A model generated the notes under the pieces. The model was not told where the DNA came from. It ran no database searches and saw nothing but the letters and a program-made list of their open reading frames with translations. A DNA stretch of 64,000 bases from Oxyruncus cristatus. Lineage: Eukaryota > Chordata > Aves > Passeriformes > Cotingidae. The translations under genes and the position numbers were made by a program. The first letter of the stretch is position 1; each line of letters begins with the position of its first letter. Shown here in pieces: positions 1 to 14,500 of this stretch. Location: the NCBI GenBank assembly GCA_013399855.1, contig VXAY01007404.1, forward strand, positions 860,831-924,830, in the 5' to 3' direction.

Positions 1-473
1 GCCCTGCAGCCAGCCCATTAAGTTCAGTGCAGCTACAGGAGGAACTCAGAAGCAGCTGCTGTTGTAGATGGAGCTGAGTGGGCATACGTAGAGGGCTGAG
101 TATTCTTGAGGAGTTTTAATGGGCCATCATCATGACATGTCACTCTCCAAAATGACTATTTGTCATTCAGACTCTTAAAAAGACAGTTTGGCAGCTTTGG
201 GAGGTAAAAACCATCTGTATACTGTGCATCATCATGTACTAATTGCATAGTATTTACTGGGGGTGGGGGGACAACAATACTGTATTGTAGCACCACCAAG
301 AGCCTACAGGCAACATAACACATTCATTACAGGAACTGAAAAAAGAGACCTACTTTTCCTCACACTCAGGCTTCAAGCTCTTCAGAAATCAGCTTCTTAG
401 AATGGGGAAACAGACCACAGTGTTTGTAAACAATATGCACATTGGAATCTTTATAGACCTGTTCAATATTCAG

Positions 474-523
474 CTTTGGGCTTCTTTTTTTTTTTTTTTT
501 TCCTTTGGGCTTCTTTTTTTTTT
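474..523. repeat. Duplicated TTTGGGCTTC plus T-runs
   Basis: The motif CTTTGGGCTTC followed by a T-run occurs twice in tandem: a T17 run at 485-501 and a T10 run at 514-523. This looks like replication slippage. Confidence 0.8.
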
Positions 524-3009
524 CCGTACAATTTTTTTCCATACCATTCTTAGTCTATCAATATTTATTCCTTGGAGTACTCATTCTGAGTACTTCAGTA
601 ACAAAACTGCATCACCTACAAACCAAGCCATAGAGTAGTGGATCTGCTATCTGACTTACAGAAGCAGAAAAACTGCTTCTGTTTTTACCTGACAGATTTA
701 ATTTTTGATTAAAGAAACCAATTACTCAAACCTCATTTATACAAGGGCCTAAAACAATTAAATCATGTGAAAATAGCACTAGAGTGAAATTCTATTTACA
801 AACTCCTTAATGTTTATTCTTACCAGCTCTATTTTGGGTCTTACTTATTCTCTGGGAAAGGGACTAAGTTCCCTTCCATACACACCAACAGTATTTTCAC
901 ATGATCCATATCTATTCTTAATTCACCATGCAACTTGCCATTATATACTAAACCAGTGTATTTACTGGTCCAGTGATTTGATTTATTTTGTTGCCAAGAA
1001 TCACTGAAGCTGCAAGACAAAATTCTTTTAAATTCTTTTAAAGTCACTACACTCTATTTCAGCGGTGTAATAAAACTGTGAGGATGCTTTCTCCCTGCAT
1101 TCCCCACATATGGTTTCTATGAAAGTGTTCAGACTTAAAGAATGCAGCATGGCAAATAAATAGCGAAGACCCAAGTATACTTCATAGAAGAATATCTCTG
1201 GGCTAGCAGATGTCCATGGACTTGAAAAGTTTATGTATGTGTAGCAGCTCGCAGAAACAGAACCTTCAAGAAACTTCACTCATTCTTTTTCTCAAATTTC
1301 TTCCCCACTACACATGAAACAATCCTTGCTTGCTCAATATTGATACACATAAAGAACTGTTTCTTGAGCATACATTTTTCTTGAATGGAACACATATATA
1401 GATGCACGATTATATATATTTACAGCAATATACTTTCTCTTCTTATACCACTGTGCATACTTCTATTAACTATTTATTATTTCAGTACTATTTATTTGTT
1501 CATTTGTTTATGACCAGACAATGTATGAATGTACTTTCCCTTAGGGCAGAGAAAGAAGGGAAAGGGTGGAGATGAAACAAGAAAGGCAATAACAGAATTT
1601 ATCTACCCACAATAATGCAAAACTAAAGCTTTTACTTTTTTACCTGATCTTGAAAATACAAATAAGAAATTAGAATAAAAAAATATGGTGATCTGAAAGT
1701 TGTCTCTTCCCTACAGCTTCTTCTACTTAGCCATAATAATTTAGGCCTAGGATTTCAACCATGGAAAAAAGAGAGCATATTAGAGGATCTATTTTTTCAT
1801 CTCTAAATCTCTAATCTAATGAATTATCTGTAACAGCACTGAGCAGGAAAAATAATCATACACACTTCTTGTTTGACTACCATATCAATAATACTAAATC
1901 TACAAACAAAAATGACATGTACTTATACTGAATGCATTTATCTCAGAGTGAAAATTATACCTCCAATATTGCCTCTTCCTTGCCAAACTACTGATCTATA
2001 GTTTAGAGTGATTATCCTCTTTCTGCTTCAACTATCCAAAATAGCTTGCAGCATTGCTTGGTTGATAATGATATTTCTCATAGGAACCTGCTTCCAAAGA
2101 ACATTAGTACCAAGGAATAGATACCCAGAGGGTGTAGAGGTTTTTTCTTTTTGTTCTAGGTTTAATGTTATATCAATTCCTCACATTTAATTTGCTTTTG
2201 AAAGTTTAATGCTACTAAAGATGCACTCATGATCTTACCCTGTGTGTTTGTAGTGCTGAAACCCTGACAGACTAGAAGACAATGGTAAAATATGTAACTG
2301 CAAAGCAGTTTAAGTAATTACTAATTGTGCCTGTGGAAGCCTCTAAAATACTGGACTACAGAAAAGAGTATGATCTGATGATTCTAGTGATGAAAGGCTT
2401 ACAGTACATTAAAAATTTAATTATCTGGGTCCACATCCTCACTAACCTATAATATCCTGAAAACAGTTAATTAATATTTATGAAACTGGTGAAACAAAGC
2501 AAAATTCCCATGCTGGTATAAATCTTAACCTTTAACAAAAATGATAACACAGGTGTCAGTATAAGGGTGTTTATTACTGTGTTTTGCTTCTTAAAAAATA
2601 AATTCCTACTGTCTTTCTTTATAAAGTTTTATATGTTTGGAATAAAGCAATACTTGGTGCTGACTTTCCTGAAAGGTATACAGTCAACTTGAAATTGACA
2701 ATTCTTCACACGAACAAATTGGTTATATGTTATGAAGTACTTCATACCACCCAGGTATTTCCCAAAGCATTCCCACAAATGTAATCCCACTAAGTCTTTC
2801 CACTGATATCAATGGGATTATTCCTAGACTTCAAGTGCAAAATTAAGATTTTGATACATGCCCACATCAGACATAGCACCTTGGAAGGCATGTTGGGAAG
2901 AAAGTCACAACTTCTCAGAGCTGACCTTGGGTCAAGGAAATAAGTAAAGAACAGATAATTTGAACACAAGATTTTACTACAACATTTTAATATGAGTAAA
3001 TTATTGATG

Positions 3010-3367
3010 CCTGCTTGTGCCTGGACTTAAAGAAACTCAGGAGCAGTTAACTGGGGTGAGATAAGGAAAGGATTTACTGTGCCAAGGCAAATAGTTGTTA
3101 CAAGAGGCGCGTGCAGAATACAGCTGTATCACATCTTTTATAATACTAATTGACCAATCCTAAATGTGTCCGCCTCTTAGCCTTTGCTCTGGTCCACCTC
3201 TTGACCCACCCCCAAGAATTGGGTCTGGGGGCGTTTTGGGACCACCCCTTCATCATCATCATCATCTTCAGAGCACAAAGGGTACATAGTTACCTAGTCT
3301 TTGACCCCGTTTTATTATTCGGGCCCTGATTTGGCTATTCCCAAACAGCCCAGGCCTTGCCTTGACA
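3010..3367 (-). mobile_element. Probable solo retroviral LTR, minus strand
   Basis: On the minus strand this block has LTR architecture. A TGTCAAGG start at 3367 is followed by a GC-richer U3, then a CCAAT-type site (GGATTGGTCAAT) and a TATA-like TATTATAAAAG about 20 bases further on. A variant poly(A) signal, AGTAAA, and a pyrimidine-rich 3' end follow. It includes a short ATG-repeat tract (plus strand about 3249-3266, CATCAT units). No gag or pol relic and no primer-binding site adjoin it, so it looks like a solo LTR. I could not find a convincing target-site duplication, so both ends are approximate and the family is not named. Confidence 0.5.
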
Positions 3368-6300
3368 AGAGACTAAACATTTTCTACTGACTTCAGGGGT
3401 AGATTTGATATGGGGAGCACAGAATGGGGTAAAAGGGTTAGGAATGTACTACGGGGTAAGGGGACAAGGGCTGCTGCTTTTAAAAACTACTCCTACTACT
3501 TATAAAACTTATAAAGCTTACAAGAATTAGAAAACTAAAAAAAAAGCTATTAGGGCTTAAGGCATCATTATTTCACATGAAAAGGGCAGCAATGAATATC
3601 TATAGTAAAGCACTACAGTTTCACTGCTAGTATGACAACGTAACATGAAATACAGCATGACCAAATTAAGTGGAGTATTAGATATCTTTCTGTGGACACT
3701 TATCTTGTGCCTTAAAATGATAAAAAAGAGCAGAAGAATCCCTTGGTTAACCTATTATCTTAAAACACAGGTTACTGTTGTTACCGTGTTTACATTTCAT
3801 TCAGAATCTCTTTTTTCAGTCTGGCTTGATTAAACACCCTAACAATTCTGTAGTGCTTTCTGTTAACTACTATGACCAATTTCTAACACTGCAGTTCAGC
3901 AAAGGTAAAACGCTGAATGACAAATAAGATGCTCTTTTTTAAGTAGGCTGTAGAACAATTCCTTTTTCTTTTTTCCCCCTACTATTGTGTATTTCTCTCA
4001 AGATAGTTTGTCACATTGATTTTTACCCAAAAGTGTTTCACAAATGCATCCATCCATATAGAGTGGCTAGTTAATTCACAGCCCATTGTTCAAAATTCAC
4101 TTCAAAACCAAGGGAAATTTAACCCTGTGCTACATAAAACTAAATCTCTGTTTCAGTACTTTCTAAGTTACATCCTTATCCACGTACATCACCTAACAGG
4201 TATGAAAGTTGGTACTAAACATATGCCTAAGTACCTTTCTAAAATAAAGCCTTAACCCCTGTTCAAAGAGGAAGCTTCAATGAACATGTGCATCACATAG
4301 ACTAATTGTAAGAAGCAACATTGAAAGATTAAGTGATTCCATTATATACATTCACACTGTAGCTGTTTAGTATTCAGAACAAGCTGAAGCACAGTATGCA
4401 CAGTAAATATGGACACTTGAAAGTCTGCTTTAAACTGTTCAGATCATTTTAAATGATCCTTCTGAATACATACTTTAAAAGGTTTGATTTCTCCTTAACT
4501 TTTTTTAACCATTCAAACGTGCAGGTCTGCCAGGGCTTTCAGATATAACCAGGCTGATCTCAAGACAGAAATTCATATTTTGATAGGCATTTTAACTCCA
4601 TAGGATTAAAGGCTGGGAAATAAATGCTTTTAATGCCCATGTTTTGTGCTGATTTTCAGAAAATATTTGTAGGGGAGGATAATGCACTTGTATTACAAAC
4701 CCATAAAAAGCCCATGAACAATACTAGGTTAATTGTAAAGCCTTCCAGCTTAGAAGGATTTTAACAGCTTTATCAAAGGGGCAATGCTCTCCTAGTGCGT
4801 TTTTCTACACGTTGGTGTGTACAATGAGCGTTTAAGGAAGACAATCTCATCAAATTCCTATGCAGTCATTAGACTTTGTTTCCTTAAATCATATTTGACA
4901 TTTCAAATTATGTGAGAAGACATTTTTAAGATTGAAATTCACTCATTGAAATAAAAATATAAAATCCATGGATGTGAGATTTGCCATGTACAATACTTAT
5001 GCCAACCCAAGATGTTTTCACCTGTTCTTCATGTTTTCACCTTTACATATTCTTCCTGTGTTTCTTACTCACTGTCATTAAATGCTGGAGAGACAGTCAA
5101 TTTACGTGCAATTGATAAAAAAATATTATGAGAAAATAGTGAAATGTCAGGTGCTATTTTACATTTGTCATGTATACTTGCTAAATCTACATTAAAATTC
5201 AAATTGTACAGACCTATTTCTAATTCTGAAAGCTATCTGGATTCTACTGAAAATTTCAAAGTCTTCCTGCAGAAACTCATTTCTGTAGGTTCCAGTACTT
5301 CACACATTGAAAATTTTCAATTTACATAAAGACCTCTCTGATTATCGGAAACATGTCCTTTTGACACTAAAAAAGACACTGAAAAGGGTAGATAATTCAA
5401 ACTCTGAGGTGGCCCCCAAAGAAATTAGATCGCTCTTATCTAATGATCATTTTCATGATCATTTGTTCCCCTTCTGAGTGAGCTCTGTTTCAGTAAAAAA
5501 AAATGCACACAATGAGTTCCTTATGAGAACACTCCCTGCGTCTGAAGCATTGCGGTGAACATCAAGGTACGGGAGTTGTTAGTATTGTGCATTCTGTTAG
5601 TTGCAAACAAGATTAATCATCTGAATTTACTTTCATCTACTTCAAATGTTTCAACTCAAACGACTGTTACTAATTTGTCTGTCATACTTCTTGTGTATAC
5701 ACCATCAAACATCTCCTTAAGGGATCTTTTATTATCGTATCTGATTGTTATATTATAGTATCTGATCCATTTTATAGCTAAATCTGAAAACAATGAATTA
5801 CTCTTGCAGATTAGAGTTTAAATCACTGTAATGCTTGCCCCCAGCATTCAAGTCTGATCTTTACTAAGTTTCACTTGACACAGCATGTAAACTTCTCTAC
5901 CAGATTGTCTGAGCACTCTCAAAGCCTAATTGATCCAATTTGCATGTCTCATCCTGGTAGAATTGTGCATCATTTCTATCCTCTTGGACTAAGTGATCAC
6001 AATCTAATCACTTTGTATACAAAGCAGATGGAAAGTTTCCAGCTCCTTTGCTATCCCTTTGCATGCATCCATATTAAAGCAATTCTAATTCGACAAGCAA
6101 TCTGATCTTTCTGTATTTTTACAGGATTACTGTCTCATTGATTGGCCTTCTGTCACCAATTGTAACATTCAGAACTTTATACTCAAGGCATTTTCACTTT
6201 TGTCTCACACCTTCTGTGTGGTCCATTAAAATGATCACTTAATTTAACAAACTTCCCTTAGGGAAATTCTATACAGCTTGGTGTAAATCAGCACAGCTCT

Positions 6301-9300
6301 GTGCACTACAAGAAGGGTACAATTTCTATTAATTGAGGACACTGTATTTTTAAGGGAAAAGAAATAATTAATTATATCCCCATTCATAAAGTTCTGAGCC
6401 TGTACATTAACAGACAGTGCCAAAGCTTTTTATGTATTTTAAAAGGAAAACCTTATTTTAAATTTTAAATAAATACTTTCTAAACAGTAACTGCTTCTGC
6501 ACATGAACCACAAATCTCTTATTTATGTTCTTTTGCTGTGCATTTTCACTTCAAAAATGTGCCAAGCCCCATTTAAAGATGATGACAGTTAAGTAAAAAG
6601 TTTTATTGTTTACAAATAGATGAAATCTATCTTGTGAAAATAACACAAATAAATAAGAGCTTCTGCAAATAAAAGTCACAAGAAAATTAGTCAAATTAAC
6701 GAAGGATCTAGAAATTTCAAATATCACCAAAATCAAACTTTCTGAAGTGAACTGAAAGTTCTGCTTCCTAATCTCACTTGCAGTTCCCAGATGGAATTTA
6801 TATCCCCCACCTGCCTCTAGTTTATATACATCTTCAAAGGACATTGCATTTCTTCAACTGTACTCCTTCCACACATTCCTAACTGATGAATCCATTGCCC
6901 CACAGAACCTCTGCTCTTCTGGGAATCTGTAGTTGACTAATATTGGCTTTTTTTTTTTCCTACATACATTCCTTTTATCACTTCTTCCACTTTTGTTCTC
7001 TCCATTAATCTCTATTCCTATTTGCTCAACAAAATTTATGAGAAAGCAAAAAGATTGTTTGGAGGGTTTTTTTAAATTTGTTTTCAGTGAAGAATACATG
7101 AGAAACTCTAATGCATGTTGTTCACAGAAGTGATCAGTCACTGGTGGTCACTGTTCATGACAGCAAAAGATAAGGAATACCCTTCAGTTTGCTCTGCAGC
7201 TGCTTTTAAAACCAGTGGAAGACTGAAAGATAAAACCAATGGCTATATAAGAGAATAAAGGAACCAGAACACACTATTAAATTCTGACATTTTCTTCAAC
7301 GGTAAAGCATGCCAATTTAGTAATATAACCATACTTTTACGTCCATATATACACAAAAATAGTGACGCAAATAGAAAGACAGCAAATTTGTTCAACAGCA
7401 AATCTAGTGAATTCAATGTTAACTGGCAAAGAACAAACTGAATTAACGGACTAAATAAATTTAATCATATGAAAGGCATTAGGACAGTAAACAGACTTTC
7501 TAGTAATGTGCTGCACAATTAAAGCAGTAGTATAAAACCAGCAATGCCTTTCTTCGACTTGCATTTTAAACAGACTCAATGGACAAGTCATATGTTAAGC
7601 TGTTCATACTTTAATCTTGGCTGAGTCTTGTAAAGACAAGCTCTTTCCAGCACATGCCTCTGGTTAGATAAGGAAGTAAAACTCCTGCTATCTTCAGATT
7701 CTGTTCTCATTTTAAAAATGTATGGTCCTACCGCTTACAACTGGGTTTTGCAAGTGTAAGTCAGTGGAACATAAGAAATGCATCTGTGGATGACACTCAG
7801 TTTGCTCTCTCAGCTGCCTCTCCTCAGAAGGACTAATAGCAATAATAAGTAGAAAAAAAATTATCACCAGAACAGGCAGGTGTGACTCACACACAGAACT
7901 CATCTACTAACACAGTATAATTTTATACAGTCACTTTTCAGAGCAAATATTCTTGTAGTCTTTAAACAGTCAGAAACTTATTACACCATCATATTGTTTT
8001 TAGTGAAGACACAAAGTTTCTAAGCCAATGTGAAGGCTCATGGCCCTGAGCAGCCTTTCCCATGAGGCAACCTGCTCCTTCTTCTGACAGTTCCACACTT
8101 CACCCTGAAGGCATTTAAATACTGAGATAAAAATTTAACAACATTGAATGTTTGAGCACAACCTTACAGCAAAACGTCAGGGAGGGTCTATTGATTACTG
8201 AGACACACAACTTCAGGAATACGAACAGAACTACTCTTACTTTGCCTTCCAAAACATCAATCATAAAGTAATATTATCCTCTGCCAAACATTATCAAACA
8301 GTGCCTTAATGTTTAAGAAAATCTATCTTATTTTATTGCATTACTTCTGTTGGCACCAACAAAACCAAAGATGCACTTCGATTTTTAGACTGAATGTAAT
8401 GTTCATCCTCAGTTGTATTTATATTTTCACCAGATGCAAGTTATTTTGTGGGGGGAAAAAATCTGGTTTCACTGCATCATTCTCAACAATGGCACTCGCA
8501 TAGATTGTGTTGGAGTTCTGTTATCAGTAAAGGTTATTTACAGGTACAAGAGTGTCTGACTGCAGGAAAATTTGCAATGTTGCAGATAATTTTGTTGACT
8601 GTAATGAACCTAACCCTTCTAACCTTGATGGTTAAGTTGCAGCATGTTTCCCCTTTATCTTGCTAATTATTTTATGAAGTAATTTTCCAAAGAATTTAAT
8701 CTGATCCACTGTTAGCACATCCTCCTGCAGTCCAAAATAGTGTTCTGAATTGCTATTTCCAGCTTAAGTACAGTACAAAGCAGGCATCAAATGGTTAGAA
8801 TTAGAAGGTGGGTCACTATCTAATACACAGATGATAACATAATTTCAGAAGCAAAGGTAAGTATCTTTAGTTTTTAGTGTAGTATGCAGATACAGACCCT
8901 TATATCTCTAAAGATATCAGAATGACCTGTCATCAAAGTGGACATATTAATCTTTTCATCTTCCTTACAGCCTCATTGCTTGCTTGGCATGTGTTTTGGA
9001 AGCATGACAAAGCACCTGGGGCCCTCAGTCTGTATCATCCCACATGAAAAGCAGTCATTGACTTCATTTTCTGCTACTAGAAGTAAAATGGGAAAAAAAA
9101 AATCTGGAAAGATTATTCTGTCATCAGACTAGCAGAATTGACCATCATCTTCTACCCATCTCTACTTACCAAAATAATAGATGAATGAAAGTTGTTGAAT
9201 GTGATACTGTGACTTACATAGTATGGAGCAACATCTAATTTTGACAGGACATTGAAATTAGTCTGCAGGAAAAAATTCTGATGCGTTCAAACAGATGGCA

Positions 9301-10194
9301 TGAAATATATTTATATGAAATGATGAATGTCAAAATACCGGTATAGAAAGAAAGGTGTCTACTGAGGTTCTGAAAATCATGTGTCATTATTTCATCCCTT
9401 CAACTCCCAAGAAAAATTTGCTTTGTAAGGTGCAAACTGCCTTCCTTAGTGGTAGACCAGAAAAATTATCATTTTCTTATTTTGAAACATTCTGGACATG
9501 GTCCATTTGCTGCCCTGACAGCTGCATATATTTGCATCCTTCCATCCGTCTGCTGAGAGCTCAGACTTGCATGGACTCCCCCAGATCTGCATGCTGAATT
9601 TTTGCTATTCCACGCTTTATCTTGACCCAACAATTCTTGGCACCTCTATGTATGGAATACCATTCTGTCTTGTCCTATGTTCTTTGGCACTGTGCTGCTT
9701 GTGTTTAGGCTTTTTTTGAACAAACTCCAAATTCTCTAGTCCTCTCAAGTAATGCTTTATAAGAAATATTTTCATCTTTCATTTTCTATCCGTTGCTTCA
9801 CTGTTCCCATAAAAGAAACATAAACCTAGTTCTACTACTTTTCCTCTTGATAATATTTGGGTTTGCTGCTGTCTTGTGTCACAGATTACCTTGCTGCACA
9901 TGGTATCTTCCTCTTTCGATTACAAATGAGCTTTATTTACCTTTTTGTCTCTAAATGCGTCTGCTAGTTAACAGACTTAGTCCCCTGCACATTTCTGAAA
10001 CCTGGGTGTTACTGGATGTCTGGCTAGCTGCCCTCCTGTTCCATCTGTGCTAACATAACCAAGTCAGCTAGCATTGGTATCGACAAGGCTTGCTTTCTAG
10101 AACCCATGTGGTGGACTGATGCAACTTAAACCAATGTGTGAGCCATACAGATCCATACAGCTTCCTTAGCAAAGAGCAAAGGGGTCAAGACGTT

Positions 10195-11525
10195 CATATA
10201 AGGTAAGCCTCATCTCAATCCCTGGAAAGGTGATGGAGTGCCTCGTTCTGGACACCGTCTCTACCCACATGGATGACAAGAAGGTGTAGTCAGCATGGGT
10301 TCACTAAAGGTAAATCGCACTGGACAAACCTGATTCCTTCTACAGTGAAACGACTACCTGGATGGATGAAAGGAGAGCAGTGGATATTGTCTACCTTGCT
10401 TCAGCAAGGTTTTTGACACTGTCTCTCACAGCATCCTCTTAGGTAAACTCAGGAAGTGTGGACTGAATGAGTGTACAGTGAGGTGCATTGAGAACTGGCT
10501 GAATGGAAGATGCCAGAGGGTCATAATCAATGACACAGGGTCTAGTTGGAGGCCTGATACTAGTGGTGTCCTCCAAAGTTCAATACCGGGCCCAATATCG
10601 TTTAACTTATCCATCAATGACTTGCACGAAGGGACAGAGGCCTCCTCAGCGATTTCACTGATGACACAAAACTGAAGGAGTGGCCAATACACTGGAGTGC
10701 TGTGCAGCCCTCCAGAAGGTCCTCGACAGGTTCGAGAGGAGGACAGATATGAACAGTCTGAAATTCAACAAAGGGAAATGCAGGGTCCTGCACCTGGGAA
10801 AGAATAACTCCATGTACCAGGACAGGCTGGGGACTGACCTGCTGGACAGCAGTTCTGTGGAGAAGGATCTGAGGGGCCTGGTGGACAATAAGCTGCCCAT
10901 GAACCAAGAGTCTCCCCTTGGGGCCAAGAAGGCCAATGGGATCCTGGACTTCATTATGGAAAGCATTGTCAGCAGGCTGAGGGAAGTGATCCTGCCCCTC
11001 CACTCAACCCTCATGAGGCCACTTTTGGAGTCCTGTGTCCAATTCTGGGCTCCTCAGAAAAGAGAGACATGGAGTTCCTGGAGCAGGTCCAACAATGATG
11101 ATTTAGGGACTGGGGCATCTCTCTTATGAGGAAAAGCTGAGCAAGCTGGGCCTATTTGCCTTGAGGAGAGTTGACTGAGAGGGCACCTCATAAGTGTGTG
11201 TAAGTATCCGAAAGAAGGGTGCTAAGAGGATGGAGTCAGGCTCCTCTTTGTGGTGCCAAGCAATAGGACAAGAGGCAGCGGGCTGAAACTGGCACACAGG
11301 AAGTTCCACCTGAACAGGCGAACAACTTCTTCACTGTGAGCGTGACTGTGCACTGGAACAGACTGCCCAGAGAGGTTGTGGAGTCTCCCTCACTGGAGAT
11401 ATTATAGAACCATCTGTAATATGCAATTCTGTGCAATGTGTTCTAGGACAACCCTGCTTGAGCAGGAAGGTTGAACCAGATGACCCACTGTCATCCCTTC
11501 CAACCTTACTCATTCTATGATTGGA
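10195..11525 (+). mobile_element. CR1 LINE, 5'-truncated, plus strand
   Basis: Translated pieces across the frames match the reverse transcriptase and 3' region of CR1, the main avian LINE. In order they are GFTKGKS (about 10300), FDTVSHSILLGKLRKCGL (about 10410-10465), ENWLNGRCQRV (about 10490), FTDDTKL (about 10655, the catalytic DD box with both Asp kept), KFNKGKCRVLHLGKN (about 10760) and REVILPL (about 10980). The element ends in the CR1-type 3' tail, CCTTCCAACC...CATTCTATGATT, near 11521. About 1.3 kb of a roughly 4.5 kb element remains. Several frameshifts and stops break the frame, so it is dead. It lies antisense to CDH7 within intron 2. The 5' end is estimated. Confidence 0.93.
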
Positions 11526-14500
11526 TATATTTTACACCTTAATCTAACTTAATATTTTCACTGATTGCTTTGGAGTGTTCTTTTCAGTTTTACATCAGGC
11601 TCTAGAGAGAACCACAATAAAATGCTTCATCCTTCCCTTCTCACAACTTCCCTTCTCACTTTTACTCTCCAGGATACTTTTTGTTCTCTTTAACTTCTTC
11701 GATCTCTATTTTCCTGTACTGAAAGCATTAAGACTAGAATTTTTACATTTTCTTTGAACCTTAAGATAAATCTGAATTGATTAAATGTCTCTGTACAAGC
11801 AGTAATTATTCCTCAATGTGAGGTCCCTTCATTGTTTGCTACAAATATGCCTATGGACACATTTATGTATATGCTTCATCACTGCTGTTGTTCTAATTCC
11901 TGCATGTTTGTTCCTTAAAACCTCCTTGGACATGGCTACATTCAGTTTTTCAGTCAGATAACTGAAACAACTTTTCAAGAAACTAAGATTTCCTTTGCTT
12001 TGGGACCGATACTCACTCAGGATTCAGCATAAAGAAAAAAACCGAAAAGCAATACGCCATTAAGATCCTCAGAGTGGTAGTGGACAAGAACTTGCAAAGA
12101 AAGAAACAAACATGAATAGTGGAATTGGAATCATACAATGACAAAGGAAGTAATAGTTGGCTTATTTCCTGTTTAGAAGAAGGTATAATAGAGTGCTTTT
12201 GTTCACGGCTTTTTATTGTCAAGAACATACTCAAAAAAGGAAGGGAACAAATAAAATAGCAGTATAGACAAATACAAGACTGTAGTGCTGACTAAAAAGG
12301 GAAACCTTTTAAAAGTCTTGCTTGGCTAAGCAACAGTTAAATGGTAAAGGGTAAAAGATGGGTGGGGAGGATGATGGTCTACATATGCATGAAGATTATG
12401 AGCATCCAGGAGCAAGTGGAATTATTTAACAGATTTTAATATAAACACTATGCAGCATTATAGCCCTGCAAGCTAAAAAAGAAACATAAAAATATGCCAA
12501 GCACTCTTCCAAATGCCTACTCTGCCCATATAATGTGTATAAATTGTATAAGAAAGACAAGTTAAGCATTTTGCTAGTTTATGGCATTGCATTTATACCA
12601 TGATTATGGAAACTTAAGAAATGACCATCTGCTTTTCCCAGCTGTGTCTGAAAACTTTTCATTGTTATAGGATAACAAGCTAAACTTTGCCTCATACAGC
12701 ACCTGCCTACCTTGTAAGGAAAATGAATTGCTTCATTGCCTAGTCAGCAGGGTTACAATTTGGTACCTCAGTATGAAATGCTTAAGCAGCTTATCATCCT
12801 TACACATGTATCCAAGTACCAGATTTTCCATACTTTGGAAGCATTTCAAATGGAAAATAACTTTGTGGGTTCAGTTCTTCTCACACATACTCCACGGCAA
12901 CAGAATTGCATGTCTCTGTAATCCTTAAGGTAATTACTCATGATTTACAGAAACAGGAAAACTAAATGAGACAATATGTCTATGACAGCATTTTCTGGAA
13001 TTCATGCAGCAAAATCTCCTTATATCAGCTGGAAAATGACATTAAATGTATTTCTTTCTACACAGAGATGGAAAAAGAATCTCCTATGATGCAGGTAGAA
13101 CATTATGTCAGACCATTCTTAGTTGTTCTTAGCATACACCCTATTCACCCATGAGAAACACCACAGTGCAGGCCTTCAGTGCTTTAAGAATACTCTATGA
13201 CTATTTGAAAGGAAGACACTATTTTTTCACTGTCCAAATGTGGAATATGTTGATACTTTTTGCAAATCATTCCTCAGTATTCCTCTTTTCTAACCTATAA
13301 AATAAAATACCCATTAAAATTCAATTTTAAAATGGCCAGGTAATTGTATTCCAACATTAATATTTTCAAATGGTCTCCTAGGGTCAACAAAACTGATTTC
13401 AAAATTCTGGATTAAATCTTCAGTTACTCCATAAACAGCACAACTTAATAATCAAAACATATTAAAAAACTTTTGCCTTCTTCTTGAATGTTTAAAATTA
13501 CATTCCTCTCCCAGGGGAGCACTCTGAAAAAGACAGCTTAAGACTGAGCCAGTAAGGCATACTTTGTATTTTCTGGTACATGAGTAATTCCACATGAAAT
13601 GCTGTACGCAAAAGAGCTATATTTGTCTTGGTATTCCCATTTATCTGGAAAAAAAAAAGTTTATTCTTTTCTATGTTTATGACTTAAAGAGCACTTCTAC
13701 TATACAATGTGACTTACACCCACACAAATAACAATCTTACTTTTGCAACAGCACAAGACTGTAACATCAGCAAATACTTGTACATGGACAGAACTATTAA
13801 TTTTTTTAGTGGAGTCAAAAACATCTGCAAGAATTAATAATAAATATATTCTACAATTTTAGGAGCATATTTATTGATTTGAGTGATCAGTTTCTTTTCA
13901 TGATATATTCTTCTGTCGTCAATGGAGTTTCTTTATTGGCTAAGTTTACACTTAGCCTGGAAATGTGAAGGTGGTTCCCATTTATAGATCGAGGTAAAGT
14001 GATCTATAGTTAGGTGTTCACAACATTTATTTATATCAACAACCCCCATCTCTATTTTTAACTGGCTGATCCTCCTTCTTAGAGCCTTGAAGTTAGGAGA
14101 GGTTAAGCATTATGACATCCCCAAACTTCTGCTCCTGGTATAGGCTGGTATTCATATCATGACCATGCTCTGGACAGCTGGGACAGAACTAGAGTTCTCT
14201 CAACAGCATTAGCTCCACTTTCTTTTCTAAGAGCTACTTGTCTCTAATTTACATGATAGTAAGTGTCTCTTCCACTGCAAAAGTGACAGAGAGGATTCTC
14301 GTAGTATGAAGTAGCTCATAGTTATTCTGAAAGAACTGAGCTACCTAGTGTATTAACATCTTTCTTCTCTCAGCAGTTCCACCATTAGTACTTAGCTCAG
14401 CTATCTCTTCCAAGGAAATGCATAATGCTGATAAAAAAAGATTATACTACAGAGATTTTCCAGGACTTATCACCAGTATATTTATGTAAAAGCCATCTAA

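Noticed and set aside
10614..11129. Open frames of 119-149 codons on both strands.
   Set aside because: The plus frame is part of the dead CR1 reverse transcriptase; the minus frames are its shadows.
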